A stretch of 64,000 bases of DNA, taken from assembly GCA_030710605.1 (NCBI GenBank), contig CP092880.1, positions 7,373,619 through 7,437,618 on the forward strand, written 5' to 3'. A program made the translations under genes and the position numbers. Below the pieces are notes generated by a model that saw only the letters and a program-made list of their open reading frames with translations, was not told where the DNA came from and made no database searches. Below are positions 42,492 to 53,000 of the stretch, one piece after another. Positions within the stretch are counted from its first letter, which is position 1, and each line of letters starts with the position of its first letter. This DNA is from Cordylochernes scorpioides (lineage: Eukaryota; Arthropoda; Arachnida; Pseudoscorpiones; Chernetidae).

Positions 42492-42588
42492 CCTCTCATA
42501 CTAATTTTTCATCGCAGTAAGAAGACTAATATTTGGTTTTATTTTGAAAATAGAAATGTTTACTTAATGGTTTTATTACTTATATATA

Positions 42589-43483
<895 letters not shown>

Positions 43484-43690
43484 CAGGGATCGGCAAAATT
43501 TTGAGTCGGAAGAGATAAAAATTACAATTTACAAAATTTCAAAGTTTTTAAAGAGCCACAACATTTTTTTCTTGCCAACAATAAATAGTACTCGCATAAA
43601 TAATATTTACGTATGGAACTATATAAAGAGCCGCAGATTCACATTCAAAGAGCCGCATGTAGCTTGCGAGCCGCATTTTGCCAACCCCTG
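43484..43690. mobile_element. hAT-like MITE, 207 bp
   Basis: The ends CAGGGATCGGCAAAATTTTG and CATTTTGCCAACCCCTG are imperfect inverted copies of hAT type. Flanking 8-mers GTATAAAC and GTCAAAAC agree at 6 of 8 positions, as expected for an old 8-bp duplication. It lies in the netrin intron. A split copy is at 29663-31206. Confidence 0.75.
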
Positions 43691-43709
43691 GTCAAAACCG
43701 TTGGTTTTC

Positions 43710-43809
43710 NNNNNNNNNNNNNNNNNNNNNNNNNNNNNNNNNNNNNNNNNNNNNNNNNNNNNNNNNNNNNNNNNNNNNNNNNNNNNNNNNNNNNNNNNNN
43801 NNNNNNNNN
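43710..43809. other. Assembly gap (100 N)
   Basis: Exactly 100 N, a size often used for gaps of unknown length. Distances across it are unreliable. Frames that cross it are not real. Confidence 0.99.
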
Positions 43810-43851
43810 AAAACGTGTAAAACAAGTACCGTGTAAATCGGGGGATAGGTG
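43810..43851 (-). mobile_element. End of a CACCTATCCCCC MITE
   Basis: The right terminus, inverted relative to 25474-25745, emerges from the gap and is followed by TA. Confidence 0.75.
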
Positions 43852-44212
43852 TATATTAAAATTTAAAGGAAATGTGTATTTAATATAAACTAAGTAAATA
43901 ATACATAAGTTTCCAGTAGTTTACTATAGCAGGAATGACTATCGACACAATCCAATCGTCTGTTATCTTGTAGAGTATTTATATCTATCTCCTGGCAACC
44001 AGACTGATTGAGATCTGATTTGTCACGTGTCACATTCTTTCGTCTTGTTAGCAGACGATTACAGACATCCGGTATAGCTGCCTCTTTATTACGTCACGGT
44101 GGTGTCAAACCTCAATATACACAGTGCATCATGGCTAATGCACCTTCTTTAATATTTGTAATATTATTTTTCATATATTTAAAATTCAAATTCTATATTT
44201 ATTTATTTTATT
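43852..44212. other. No gene recognised
   Basis: A short plus frame at 44008-44214 has no motif. Confidence 0.4.
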
Positions 44213-44418
44213 GAAAATTCGAAACTAATATAGACGCGTATGATTCTTTTAAAATTTAAACAATTTCTACTGTCCTTACTGCAATGGAAAAATTAATGAG
44301 AGAGTCTGGCTTATTAGTAGTGAATCCTCCCATTAATTTTTCCATTGCAATAAGGGCAGTATAAATTGTTTAATTTTTAAAAGAATCATACGCGTCTATA
44401 ATAGTTTCGAATTTTCAT
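44213..44418. mobile_element. Foldback MITE
   Basis: It is the same family as 41661-41872. Arms contain GACGCGTATGATTCTTTTAA, TTCTACTGTCCTTACTGCAA and TTAATTTTTCCATTGCA. It ends at AGATGGCGCGCTA. Confidence 0.8.
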
Positions 44419-44639
44419 AACAGATGGCGCGCTATTTTTTTTTTTTTTTTATGTATAGTTTTTTTTTTTATGTATAAAATAATTTTAGTTTCGCTAACGA
44501 ATATGCAACTTTACTGTCTAAACACTTAAGCCTTCTACCTCTATCTGAGCCAAATTATGCTGCCCTCTCAGGAGAAAGAGCTCGAGTTCCAGCTAGAGTA
44601 ACTTTTTGACAAATTGAACGATGATTCTTTCCTAGGCTT
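44419..44639. other. T-rich sequence
   Basis: Two long T runs (about 44434-44450 and 44460-44469) and unique sequence. Confidence 0.4.
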
Positions 44640-46300
44640 ACTAATCCCAATTGTAAAGAAAGAAAAACTTACCGATCCCGTTTGTAAAGAGAGAAAAATT
44701 TACCGATTTCAAATGTAAAGAGAGAAAAACTTACCGATACCGTTTGTAAAGAGAGAAAAACTTACCGATCCCGTTTGTAAAGAGAGAAAAGAGTCTGATC
44801 CCGTTTCTAAGAGAGAAAAGCTTACCGATCCCGTTTGTAAACTGAGAAAAGCTTACCGATCCCGTTTGTGAAGAGAGAAAAGCTTACCGATCCTGTTCGT
44901 AAAGAGATAAAAACTTACCGATCCCGTTTGTAGAGAAATAAAAACTTACCGATCCCGTTTGTAAAGAGAGAAAAACTTACCCCGATCCCGTTTGTAAAGA
45001 GAGAAAAGCTTACCGATCCCGTTTGTAAAGAGAGAAAAGCTTACTGATCCCATTTGTAAGGTGAGAAAAGCTTACCGATCCCGTTTCTAAGAGAGAAAAG
45101 CTTACCGATCCCGTTTGTAAACTGAGAAAAGCTTACCGATCCCGTTTGTGAAGAGAGAAAAGCTTACCGGTCCCGTTTGTAAAGAGAGAAAAGCTTACCG
45201 ATACTGTTTGTAAAGAGAGAAAAGCTTACCGATCCCGTTTGTAAAGAGAGAAAAACTTACCGATCCCGTTTATAAAGAAAGAAAAACTTACCGATCACGT
45301 TTGTAAAGAGAGAAAAACTTACCGATAGTGTTCGTAAAGAGAGAAAAGCTTACCGATAGTGTTTGTAAAGAGAGAAAAGCTTACGGATAGTGTTCGTAAA
45401 GAGAGAAAAGCTTACCGATAGTGTTTGTAAAGAGAGAAAAACTTACCGATAGTGTTCGTAAAGAGAGAAAAGCTTACCGATAGTGTTTGTAAAGAGAGAA
45501 AAACTTACCGATAGTGTTCGTAAAGAGAGAAAAGCTTACCGATAGTGTTTGTAAAGAGAGAAAAGCTTACCGATAGTGTTTGTAAAGAGAGAAAAGCTTA
45601 CCGATCCCGTTTGTAAAGAGAGAAAAACTTACCGATAGTGTTTGTAAAGAGAGAAAAGCTTACCGATCCCGTTTGTAAAGAGAGAAAAACTTACCGATCC
45701 CGTTTATAAAGAAAGAAAAACTTACCGATCCCGTTTGTAAAGAGAGAAAAACTTACCGATAGTGTTCGTAAAGAGAGAAAAGCTTACCGATAGTGTTTGT
45801 AAAGAGAGAAAAGCTTACCGATAGTGTTCGTAAAGAGAGAAAAGCTTACCGATAGTGTTTGTAAAGAGAGAAAAACTTACCGATAGTGTTCGTAAAGAGA
45901 GAAAAGCTTACCGATAGTGTTTGTAAAGAGAGAAAAACTTACCGATAGTGTTCGTAAAGAGAGAAAAGCTTACCGATAGTGTTTGTAAAGAGAGAAAAGC
46001 TTACCGATCCCGTTTGTAAAGAGAGAAAAACTTACCGATAGTGTTTGTAAAGAGAGAAAAGCTTACCGATCCCGTTTGTAAAGAGAGAAAAACTTACCGA
46101 TCCCGTTTATAAAGAAAGAAAAACTTACCGATCCCGTTTGTAAAGAGAGAAAAACTTACCGATAGTGTTCGTAAAGAGAGAAAAGCTTACCGATCCCGTT
46201 TGTAAAGAGAGAAAAGCTTACCGATCCCGTTTGTAAAGAGAGAAAAGCTTACCGATCCTGTTTGTAAAGAGAGAAAAGCTTACCGATCCCGTTCGTAAAG
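44640..46300 (-). repeat. 31-bp minisatellite carrying a 5' splice-site motif
   Basis: About 53 units of 31 bp. On the minus strand each reads TTTACAAACGGGATCGGTAA then GTTTTTCTCTC, so a GGTAAGT or GGTAAGC donor-like motif and a pyrimidine tract recur in every unit. Two variants (GGGATC and CACTATC) are arranged in blocks. The rare TATAAAGAAAG unit recurs at 45271, 45705 and 46108, which are 14 and 13 units apart, showing block duplications. The array abuts a candidate exon at 46284. Confidence 0.9.
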
Positions 46301-46564
46301 AGAAAGATCCTTGTGAGTCTCGCTTCTGAAGTTCGGACCAAAATAGCGCCCTGCAACCTGCGACCTGAAATCCATTCCTGGAAGATTCTTTTTTGGACAA
46401 TCCAAATTTGGCTTAGTAATGACGGCTATCATATATAATGGAAGGACAAAAGGTTCTCTCCCGTGATCCCATTGTGGAACATCGGGGAACAGATCTGACT
46501 CAAATGTTGGAACGTGAGAGATGCTACTTATCTCCTTAGAAAATGTCATGAAGTCCACATTTCT
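46284..46564 (-). CDS. Candidate internal exon of an unrecognised gene
   Basis: On the minus strand a strong acceptor (ATTTTTTTTCACCCTAG, AG at 46566-46565) precedes an uninterrupted frame of 281 bp. The frame ends exactly at a GATCG/GTAAGC donor (GT at 46283-46282). It starts in phase 0 and leaves two bases at the end. The ~93-residue peptide is non-repetitive and mixed (HVPTFESDLFPDVPQW, then VLPLYMIAVITKPN, then NLPGMDFRSQVAGRYFG). I recognise no domain. The last 17 bases plus the donor are the unit that is amplified in the adjacent 31-bp array. It lies on the strand opposite to netrin, so it would belong to another gene. A fragment of an unknown mobile element is the main alternative. Confidence 0.4.
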
Positions 46565-46926
46565 CTAGGGTGAAAAAAATCATAAACAGAGTAATTGGAT
46601 ACATTTATTGTTGATGGGAACATCTGAGGTATTCAAAGATAGGAATACGACTTTGTTGAATATTTAGCTGGGGCTTAGTAGGATAGCCTTTAAGCCTAGA
46701 GCAGCCCTACTAGGTGTACAAGACTTCAGACATACTGTCCTGCCCATATTTTGTCCATGAGTGTATCTATGCTGTCACAGTGTATTCCTTATAGCTTTCT
46801 ACACCTCGATAGAACGTCCAAAAATAGACCTCAGGAATCTTGCTACACATTTTAAGTCTAGAAAGCTTAATATAATAAAATTATTAAGATTTCCAAACTG
46901 CCATCTATAAACATTAGAGGATAGAC
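46565..46926. other. No gene recognised
   Basis: A solo Tc1-like MITE end (TTTTGTCCATGAGTGTA) is at about 46749. The rest is unique. Confidence 0.45.
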
Positions 46927-47175
46927 AATTTGACAATTAAAATAATTTTATTGACATCTTATCAATACATTCAAAGCTCACAGTCTGCACTATTTAAAAA
47001 AAAAAAAGATAATATGGATTATATATACTATGTAAAATGAATATGGCGCCTCTGCCACCGCTGCAGAGTTTGGTGGAGAATCGCCAGTGGGTCTCCAGCG
47101 ACACCTCGCATTTCGTGATCTATGAAGAATGCGTAGATGGCGTACTTCGCCACTGAGGAGATGGAGAGAGGCTAG
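46927..47175 (-). pseudogene. LINE family L-F C-terminus and 3' end
   Basis: On the minus strand one frame reads KYAIYAFFIDHEMRGVAGDP then LAILHQTLQRWQRRHIHFT stop. It then has the UTR, hairpin TTGATAAGATGTCAA, TAAAATTATTTTAATTGTC and a GACAATT tail. The parallel copy at 55886-56145 differs mostly by changes that fit this frame, but has an internal stop. I do not recognise the domain; it is the extreme C-terminus of a LINE protein. Confidence 0.6.
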
Positions 47176-47232
47176 ATAGACAAGATGATTGCTATTGTCT
47201 AGTTGTATCCTAATATTTTGATAAGCCAAATT

Positions 47233-47307
47233 ACAGAAGCTCCATCTATGATTCTTCCTGTGGTGAATCTCTATAAGACCGGTGGTCTTAATAAAACTTT
47301 GTGTGTG
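47233..47307 (+). mobile_element. 75-bp LINE family L-D insertion with 14-bp target duplication
   Basis: TGATAAGCCAAATT is duplicated at 47219-47232 and 47308-47321. The insert is only the L-D 3' end: GAAGCTCCATC, GGTGAATCTCTATAAGACC, hairpin AAGACC-GGT-GGTCTT, AATAAAAC and (TG)n. Confidence 0.85.
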
Positions 47308-47321
47308 TGATAAGCCAAATT

Positions 47322-48189
47322 TCTAACATCTCTGTACATCCCGATAAATAGATCATTGACAATTTAAACAATTATATTTATTCTTCTAATCAATTGCTAC
47401 AGAAAGGAAAAATTAAGATTAAATAAAGGATAATACAAAGCAATAACACGCCATCTATATAATACAAATGAAAACATTAAAACACACGAATGTTTCTTTT
47501 ACACATAAATCAAACTTCTATTGTCCTTACTGCGATGAAAAAAAATATTGGGAGGGCTTGGCTCCTTATATTTCTTGAGGACTGTATTTTTTCCCTTAAT
47601 AAGGCTTCACTCTACTGCTGCCTACCTCGTGTATTCCCATCAAGCCAACACACCAACACTATATGACACACACTTTATTTAAACAACAAAAAATATTTAT
47701 ACACCTTGGCCAATAGTCAAAAGAATTAAAACAGAATAACTTATTTTAGAAACAAAACTATGCAAAAATAGGCAGTATTAACAATTGACTCAGAATAACA
47801 AATTAATAATAAAATAAATATTCACAGATATATACATATAATTCTTAACAGCTTGGCTTATCAGTATATAATTGTAATGATTCCATATGCAGATTTTATT
47901 CTTGGAGAAAAAAGTGCAGCATATATGTAAATGTTATTAATTTTCTGATAGAAAATTAATTATGTAAAAATGATTGGATATATATAGAGTGTAAGAGGAG
48001 AGTGAAGGGATCCCATTTTATAGAAATAAATATTTCATACCGTGTGGTGTTCGTCAACTGCTATTTTGTTAGGTAGAGAACACGACAATAATAAAAAGGT
48101 AAATAAAGGGTAGATAAAATGTAGGGGAATATATATAATTGTTCTATAAAATAATTCCTTGTATCAATACTGAGTAAAATCAATCATTC
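47322..48189. other. AT-rich sequence with a MITE fragment
   Basis: 47440-47560 matches the GCCATCTAT...CTTACTGCGATG MITE fragment at 17281-17420. The remainder is AT-rich without genes. Confidence 0.45.
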
Positions 48190-48690
48190 CTCCAGGGAAA
48201 AGTGTCTTTTCAAAACATTTTTATTATTCTCTAGCTTTCAGGCACGGATGTCCTTCTACAGGAGAAAACCTGGTATAATGATACGCCAATAGAACACGAG
48301 TTAAATATAATAGAAAATTAAACGACATTTGAAAATTACACCGCATGTGTTTCTTTTCAAGAAAAATCAAAATTTATTTTAAGGAGAAATAACGATTATT
48401 TCTAACCTTAGGGATAAAGTATGAAAGGATGAATTGTGAAGAGTAATGATAAACGGAAAAATAAAAGTGTCCAGGGATGAGAATCGAACCCACAGTGTTC
48501 CGCTTACCGGGCAGATGCCATGTCCACTAGGCTACCCTGGACGTATTTTTCTGTTCGTAAATAATACATAAAGAAATATATAATACAATATAATATAATG
48601 CGACTTGTGATTGTAAAACGACATTTGAAAATAATAATAGGATATTATTAATAAAAATGTTTTGAAAAGACATTTTTCCCTGGATTATGT
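48190..48690. mobile_element. Nested foldback carrying a tRNA-like sequence
   Basis: TCCAGGGAAAAGTGTCTTTT at about 48192 is inverted as AAAAGACATTTTTCCCTGGA at about 48667. Inside lies a second element, with ACGACATTTGAAAAT at both ends, whose body matches 8690-8830 and 57850-57960. The tRNA-like segment 48469-48541 is part of that inner element. Confidence 0.65.
48469..48541 (-). tRNA. tRNA-like cloverleaf (probably a SINE head or tRNA pseudogene)
   Basis: Read on the minus strand, 73 nt fold as a tRNA. The acceptor stem is TCCAGGG/CCCTGGA with seven pairs, and T8-A9 follow. The D arm is GCC...GGC with A14 and GG. The anticodon stem is TCTGC/GCGGA, the variable loop has five bases, and the T arm is GTGGG-TTCGATT-CTCAT. 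The A box TAGCCTAGTGG fits the Pol III consensus fully and the B box GGTTCGATTCT nearly so. The loop CCGGTAA has C33 where U33 is expected, and would give anticodon GGT, which is unusual for eukaryotic Thr. The location inside a foldback repeat argues for a SINE-like origin. Confidence 0.55.
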
Positions 48691-49199
48691 ATATATGCAA
48701 AAATGTCTTCAATATTTTCGATAAATAGATTTACGCGCTAATCTCTAAGAAAGAAATGTGTGAATTGATACAATTCCAATTATTTTATTTCCAAAGCGCT
48801 ATATTCCGCAAGGAATACTTGCGCCAAACAAGGAGAAAAGTTTATTTACATAAGTTATTTACATTATTCAACGCATAAAAACATTAGAGATCCAGATTTT
48901 GTAGAAAGTTTAGAATGTAGTTAATTGATTCTGGTTCTGAGCTAGATGACTTAATAAAATATTCAGATTTTTTGTAGATGGCACACTTCAGACATTTCTT
49001 AAGGAACCATACTTTATCAATATCACAACAATCCCGGAGAAACTAAAGAAGAGGTAAAAATAATAGAAATGTGAAATTGTACTGGGATAAGATTAGTAAA
49101 TTAAGAAAATTTGATTTACTTATCTATTACACGATAAGTAGATGCCTTTTCCTTAAAGAAGAGATACTAGCTAAAAGAAGAATACTTCATAGGGAATAT
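48691..49199. other. AT-rich sequence, no gene seen
   Basis: No supported feature. Confidence 0.45.
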
Positions 49200-49268
49200 A
49201 CACACACACACACAAAAGCCTTTATTAGGGACTTGCCCCATACAGATTCTCCCAATCGGGTAAGGTAA
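49200..49268 (-). mobile_element. LINE 3' end with (TG)n tail
   Basis: The minus strand shows GGGAGAATCTGTATGGGGC, hairpin GGGGCAAGTCCC, TAATAAAGGCTTTTG and (TG)n. It is related to L-E and L-D by the 3' box. Confidence 0.65.
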
Positions 49269-49429
49269 TACCGATCTTGTGTTATTTACATAGGTAGTAA
49301 GATGGAAATTGAACTGGCTTTACTCTTCGTCTCAAAGTCATTCACTTGTTGACTGGTCCTTACATAATGATGATCTAAAAAATGTATAGTAAGCTATTGT
49401 CTTAGATTTGTTAGCTGATATTTTTCAAA

Positions 49430-49670
49430 GCAATACGTAGGGTGAAGTGTTGGTACATTTAATTTTTTGATATAGGGCCTTCCTCTCTGCATCAAGGGCT
49501 GTACAATTAAGCAGGTAATGGAGAAGTTCTTCAGTAATTTCCTTGTCACACAGTGTACATATTAAGTTTTTGGCCTCAAACGTCAGAACATACTTCATAG
49601 AGAATAGGTAAAGTTGAATTGGGCTGTAAAGAGCTTCTAATAATCCTATTGAAACAAAACCAACATTTAG
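49430..49670 (-). pseudogene. LINE relic with terminal zinc knuckle
   Basis: On the minus strand from about 49670 the frame reads SIGLLEALYSPIQLYLFSMK, then AKNLICTLCDKEITEELLHY, LLNC and ALYQKIKC, ending with a stop near 49431. The knuckle is C-x2-C-x9-H-x4-C, similar to the one in the LINE at 12727-14015. Upstream the frame is broken by stops, so the copy is dead. Confidence 0.6.
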
Positions 49671-50463
49671 CTAAATAACAGAACATACATTTCTTCTTCA
49701 TGAAATTTGTAAAAGAAAGAACTACTGTTAAAACTCGCTCTATATCAGTAACAATCGTTCTCACAAGTTCCACGTGAGAATAATGATGATGCTAGAGGGA
49801 AGTTATTCATCATCCCGGTGTAGACAGAAGAACCAAGGTCACGATGGGACAAAGAGAAAGATTTAGGTAACTGCTCAATTGAATTGGCTTGATGCCCTGA
49901 CACCATCCCCAGTCACGTCGTGTGGGGAGATAATGGACCTTTCCATCCCACGGTGACACAAGACTTCACAGATGTCACGGATATTCCACGCTCGTCACCT
50001 AAATTTGTCTTTTTATTATCCTAACAACTCGCATTCAGTCAATAGACATACCTTAAATAGGATAAAACTCTTGCAATAAAGATTATTTAAATATCTGTCT
50101 CTCCCTCAATCACAAATTTCTAACAAATATTCATACTTTACCCCATTCCTCGTACTTATTTCCTAAGAATTCTATAATCGAGAATACTCAGTTCTTTTGT
50201 ATTTAAAAAAAAAGACGTCTCTTGGTGATTAACTCTCGACTTCAAATATTAGCTGAGTAGTGTGGATGCCAGAATAAAGGCCATGCTGGAAGGGTGCAGG
50301 CTAAAAAACCCCTAGCTCCCATTCTGCGGGCAGTAAACAAAGGTCTTCCATAAAAAACTCCCCGAGTCAGTTAAATCACCTCCCTAGTCGTCTATCACGC
50401 CCACCAACAAACTCAGTGGCGATGGAAGAAGCTGTTCTCTTGACGTGTTAATCCCCAAGACAT
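49671..50463. other. No gene recognised
   Basis: Unique sequence. It may include the broken upstream part of the neighbouring LINE copies. Confidence 0.4.
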
Positions 50464-50709
50464 ATGTTAGCACTCATGTGGAGTAAGAGACCCGTGGAAT
50501 TGTTTGTTGTAAGTTATCTAGGAATTTGTGTAGAGTCCGGTAATGGCCGACAATACTCATGTTGGTACTGTCCTGGTACACCTACCCACATATTTTCATG
50601 CCCAACAATTGCCGCAGCCTTGAGAAAATTTGACATGGACACAGAGAATCAGCTTTCCACACCCAAGATAGTGAACATTGCTGTGATAGAGATGTATGAA
50701 GATATCTGA
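50464..50709 (+). pseudogene. LINE family L-A C-terminus with complete zinc knuckle
   Basis: The 81-codon frame includes YSCWYCPGTPTHIFSCP, a C-x2-C-x5-H-x3-C knuckle, then AAALRKFDMDTENQLSTPKI and EMYEDI stop at 50707-50709. It is the longest L-A coding end in the window and defines the protein context of the short tandem units that follow at 50750-51430. The RNase H and reverse transcriptase parts are not recognisable upstream. Confidence 0.7.
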
Positions 50710-51430
50710 GGCTCTTTATTGGACACGACAACAACAACAGAAATTTGACATGGACCCAGAACAGTAGATTTACACACCCAAGATAGTGTACATTGCTGTG
50801 ATAGAGATGTATGGAGACATCTGAGGCTCTTCATTGGACATGACAACAACGGGAATTGCTATTGACCCAGAATAGCAGCTTTCCCATCCAAGATAGTGGA
50901 CATTGCTGTGATAGAGATGTATGAAGACATCTGAGGCTCTTCATTGGACATGACAACAACGGGAATTGATATTGACCCAGAGTAGCACCTTTACACACCC
51001 AAGATAGTGGACATTGCGACTGCTGTGATAGAGATGCATGGAGACATCTGAGGCTCTTCATTGGACACGACGACAACAACAGAAAATTGACATGGACCCA
51101 GAACAGCAGCTTCACACACCCAAGATAGTGGACATTGCGACTGCTGTGATAGAGATGTATGGAGACATCTGAGGCTCTTCATTGAACACAACAACAACAA
51201 CAGAAAGTTGACATGGACCCAGAACAGCAGGTTTACACACTCAAGATAGAGGACATTGCTGTGATAGAGATGTATGGAGACATCTGAGGCTCTTCATTGA
51301 ACACAACATAAACAACAGAAAGTTGACATGGACCCAGAACAGCAGGTTTACACACTCAAGATAGAGGACATTGCTGTGATAGAGATGTATGGAGACATCT
51401 GAGGTTTTTAATTGGACACAACAACAACTC
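50710..51430 (+). repeat. Tandem array of L-A LINE 3' ends, about six to seven units
   Basis: Units of about 110-120 bp continue directly from the L-A coding end at 50464-50709. Each has the KIDMDPEQQL...TPKIVDIA end, a stop and (AAC)n. This is the only array with its single-copy LINE still attached at the 5' side. Confidence 0.9.
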
Positions 51431-51594
51431 GTGTTGATATAGTAGTCGAGAGGTCGTTCTGGATACCACCGGTATATGTATGCCACGACCTTCTTACAAT
51501 GGACATAGTCCCAATGTCAAAATGCAGGCGTAGTTCTTATACCATTCTATGACAATTAAACAGGCCTCGGAGATGAGTTTCTTTTTATTCAAAC
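51431..51594. other. No recognisable feature
   Basis: Short unique segment. Confidence 0.4.
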
Positions 51595-51700
51595 CGTCTC
51601 AAGCTTTCAGGCATCAGGCAGCGTTTTATTCTTTATATAGGTTCTCCTGTAGAAGGGCAAAGATGCCCGAAAGCTTGTGACGGTTTAAATAAAAAAAAAA
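51595..51700. repeat. Penelope-like signature with inverted halves
   Basis: CAAGCTTTCAGGCATCAGGC at the left is partly inverted as GATGCCCGAAAGCTTGTGAC at the right, around TTCTCCTGTAGAAGGGC. The CTGTAGA core lacks the invariant A of a hammerhead. Confidence 0.5.
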
Positions 51701-51891
51701 AAAGAAACTCATCTTCAGAAACCTTTTTAATTATTTAATTAATCTCCAGAGGATTTAAATCAATTGATGTTTTATGACAATGTCAATCTGTATTATACAT
51801 GGACATATCTCTTATACAGTAATCTGGCTCTTCAGAACAGAGATATTTGACTTGGAGACACAATATACTCCTAAGACATGTCGACCACTTA
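51701..51891. other. No recognisable feature
   Basis: Unique AT-rich sequence. Confidence 0.4.
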
Positions 51892-52345
51892 CATTCATGG
51901 ACAAAACTTAAGGAAATGGAAAGTCTTCATGTTGACGATTGTTTGCTTTTTTGAAGGAGACAAAGGCAATTTTGTTCACAGTTGGTTATCCCGTGTATCT
52001 TCAATAAAGGTCACTGTAATATCTTTCAGAGTTATTGCCTGAATCCTAATATACATGCTAATAGGTAAAACTTCCTTAAGTTTTGTCTATGAGTGTATAC
52101 ACACTTAGTTATCTCGTGTGTTTTCAATAAAGGTCACTGTGTATCAAATATCTTTCCGAGTTATTGCCTGAATCCTAATATACATGCTAGAAGGTACAAC
52201 TTCCTTAAGTTTTGTCTAGGAGTGTATACACACTTGGTTATCTCGTGTGTTTTCAATAAAGGCCACTGTAATATATTTCAGAGTTATTGCCTGAATCCTG
52301 ACATACATGCTAATAATACTTCCTTAAGTTTTGTTTATGAGTATA
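51892..52345 (+). mobile_element. Complete Tc1-like MITE plus two ~123-bp tandem units
   Basis: The full MITE runs from CATTCATGGACAAAACTTAA at 51892 to TTTTGTCTATGAGTG at 52095, flanked by TA. Two further right-end units follow to about 52345. This shows the array still joined to its parent element. Confidence 0.8.
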
Positions 52346-52844
52346 TGTGTATATTAGAAACTTCGCAAGCATTAGTTCCCCATTATCCTTCGCAACACTG
52401 CAGATAGATGGTAGTAGGGGACAATGTAGAAATCCCCATATTTGGAATCTACGTCATTCTTAAAGGACATTATTGATGTACAACAACAATTATCCAGGAG
52501 AACTTATAAGTTCAAATATATCGCATAGGAGTATATAAGGTTTATAGCAGGTTACCTGAAACCCTTGATATTTGAAGAGCGAGAGAAGTTTCCACTCTGC
52601 ATCAAATGCCTTATAAGCACCATCCATATCACAGTACATCCTAGAATGCATCAGTTCAAACAGAAAGAAATTTTTCCAGAACCTTAAAGGGATCTTGAGA
52701 AAGCTAAATAGACAGATTCCAAAAACTTGTGTAAAGACTGGGACCAGAACAACCACGTCATTCTTTAGTTTGGAAAATTCATCAAGGCCAGAACTAACAA
52801 AGTTCTGTCAGGAATACCTAGAAAATATTAATATATCTTATTAT
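52346..52844. other. Unrecognised minus-strand frame
   Basis: The minus frame 52490-52756 (88 codons) has DAEWKLLSL near its middle, faintly like the L-A-type or 49430-type LINE ends, but there is no clear knuckle. I do not call it. Confidence 0.3.
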
Positions 52845-53000
52845 AAAATAAATAAAGCTTCCAGGGCTAAGTTTCTTGTGCAAACATTTTTATTTTCAAG
52901 CTTTCAGACTTTTCAGTCCATTCAACAGGAATATCACATTAATAAATTAATGATATATAATATTTTTATATACAAATTATTATTTATATATTTTAAATAT
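52845..53000. repeat. Dispersed repeat shared with 7465-7640
   Basis: It shares GCTTCCAGGGCTAAGTTTCT and the AT-rich tail with 7465-7640. Confidence 0.6.

Noticed and set aside
43572..43888. Frames crossing the assembly gap
   Set aside because: They exist only because N is translated as X.
51595..51700. Possible hammerhead (CCTGTAGAAGG...CCCGAAAGC)
   Set aside because: The CTGTAGA core lacks the invariant A of CTGANGA. The same objection applies at 15985-16125, 48237-48265, 7535-7560 and 52905-52935.
52490..52756. 88-codon minus-strand frame
   Set aside because: It has only a faint likeness to LINE ends, no knuckle, and no support for a start or a splice site.
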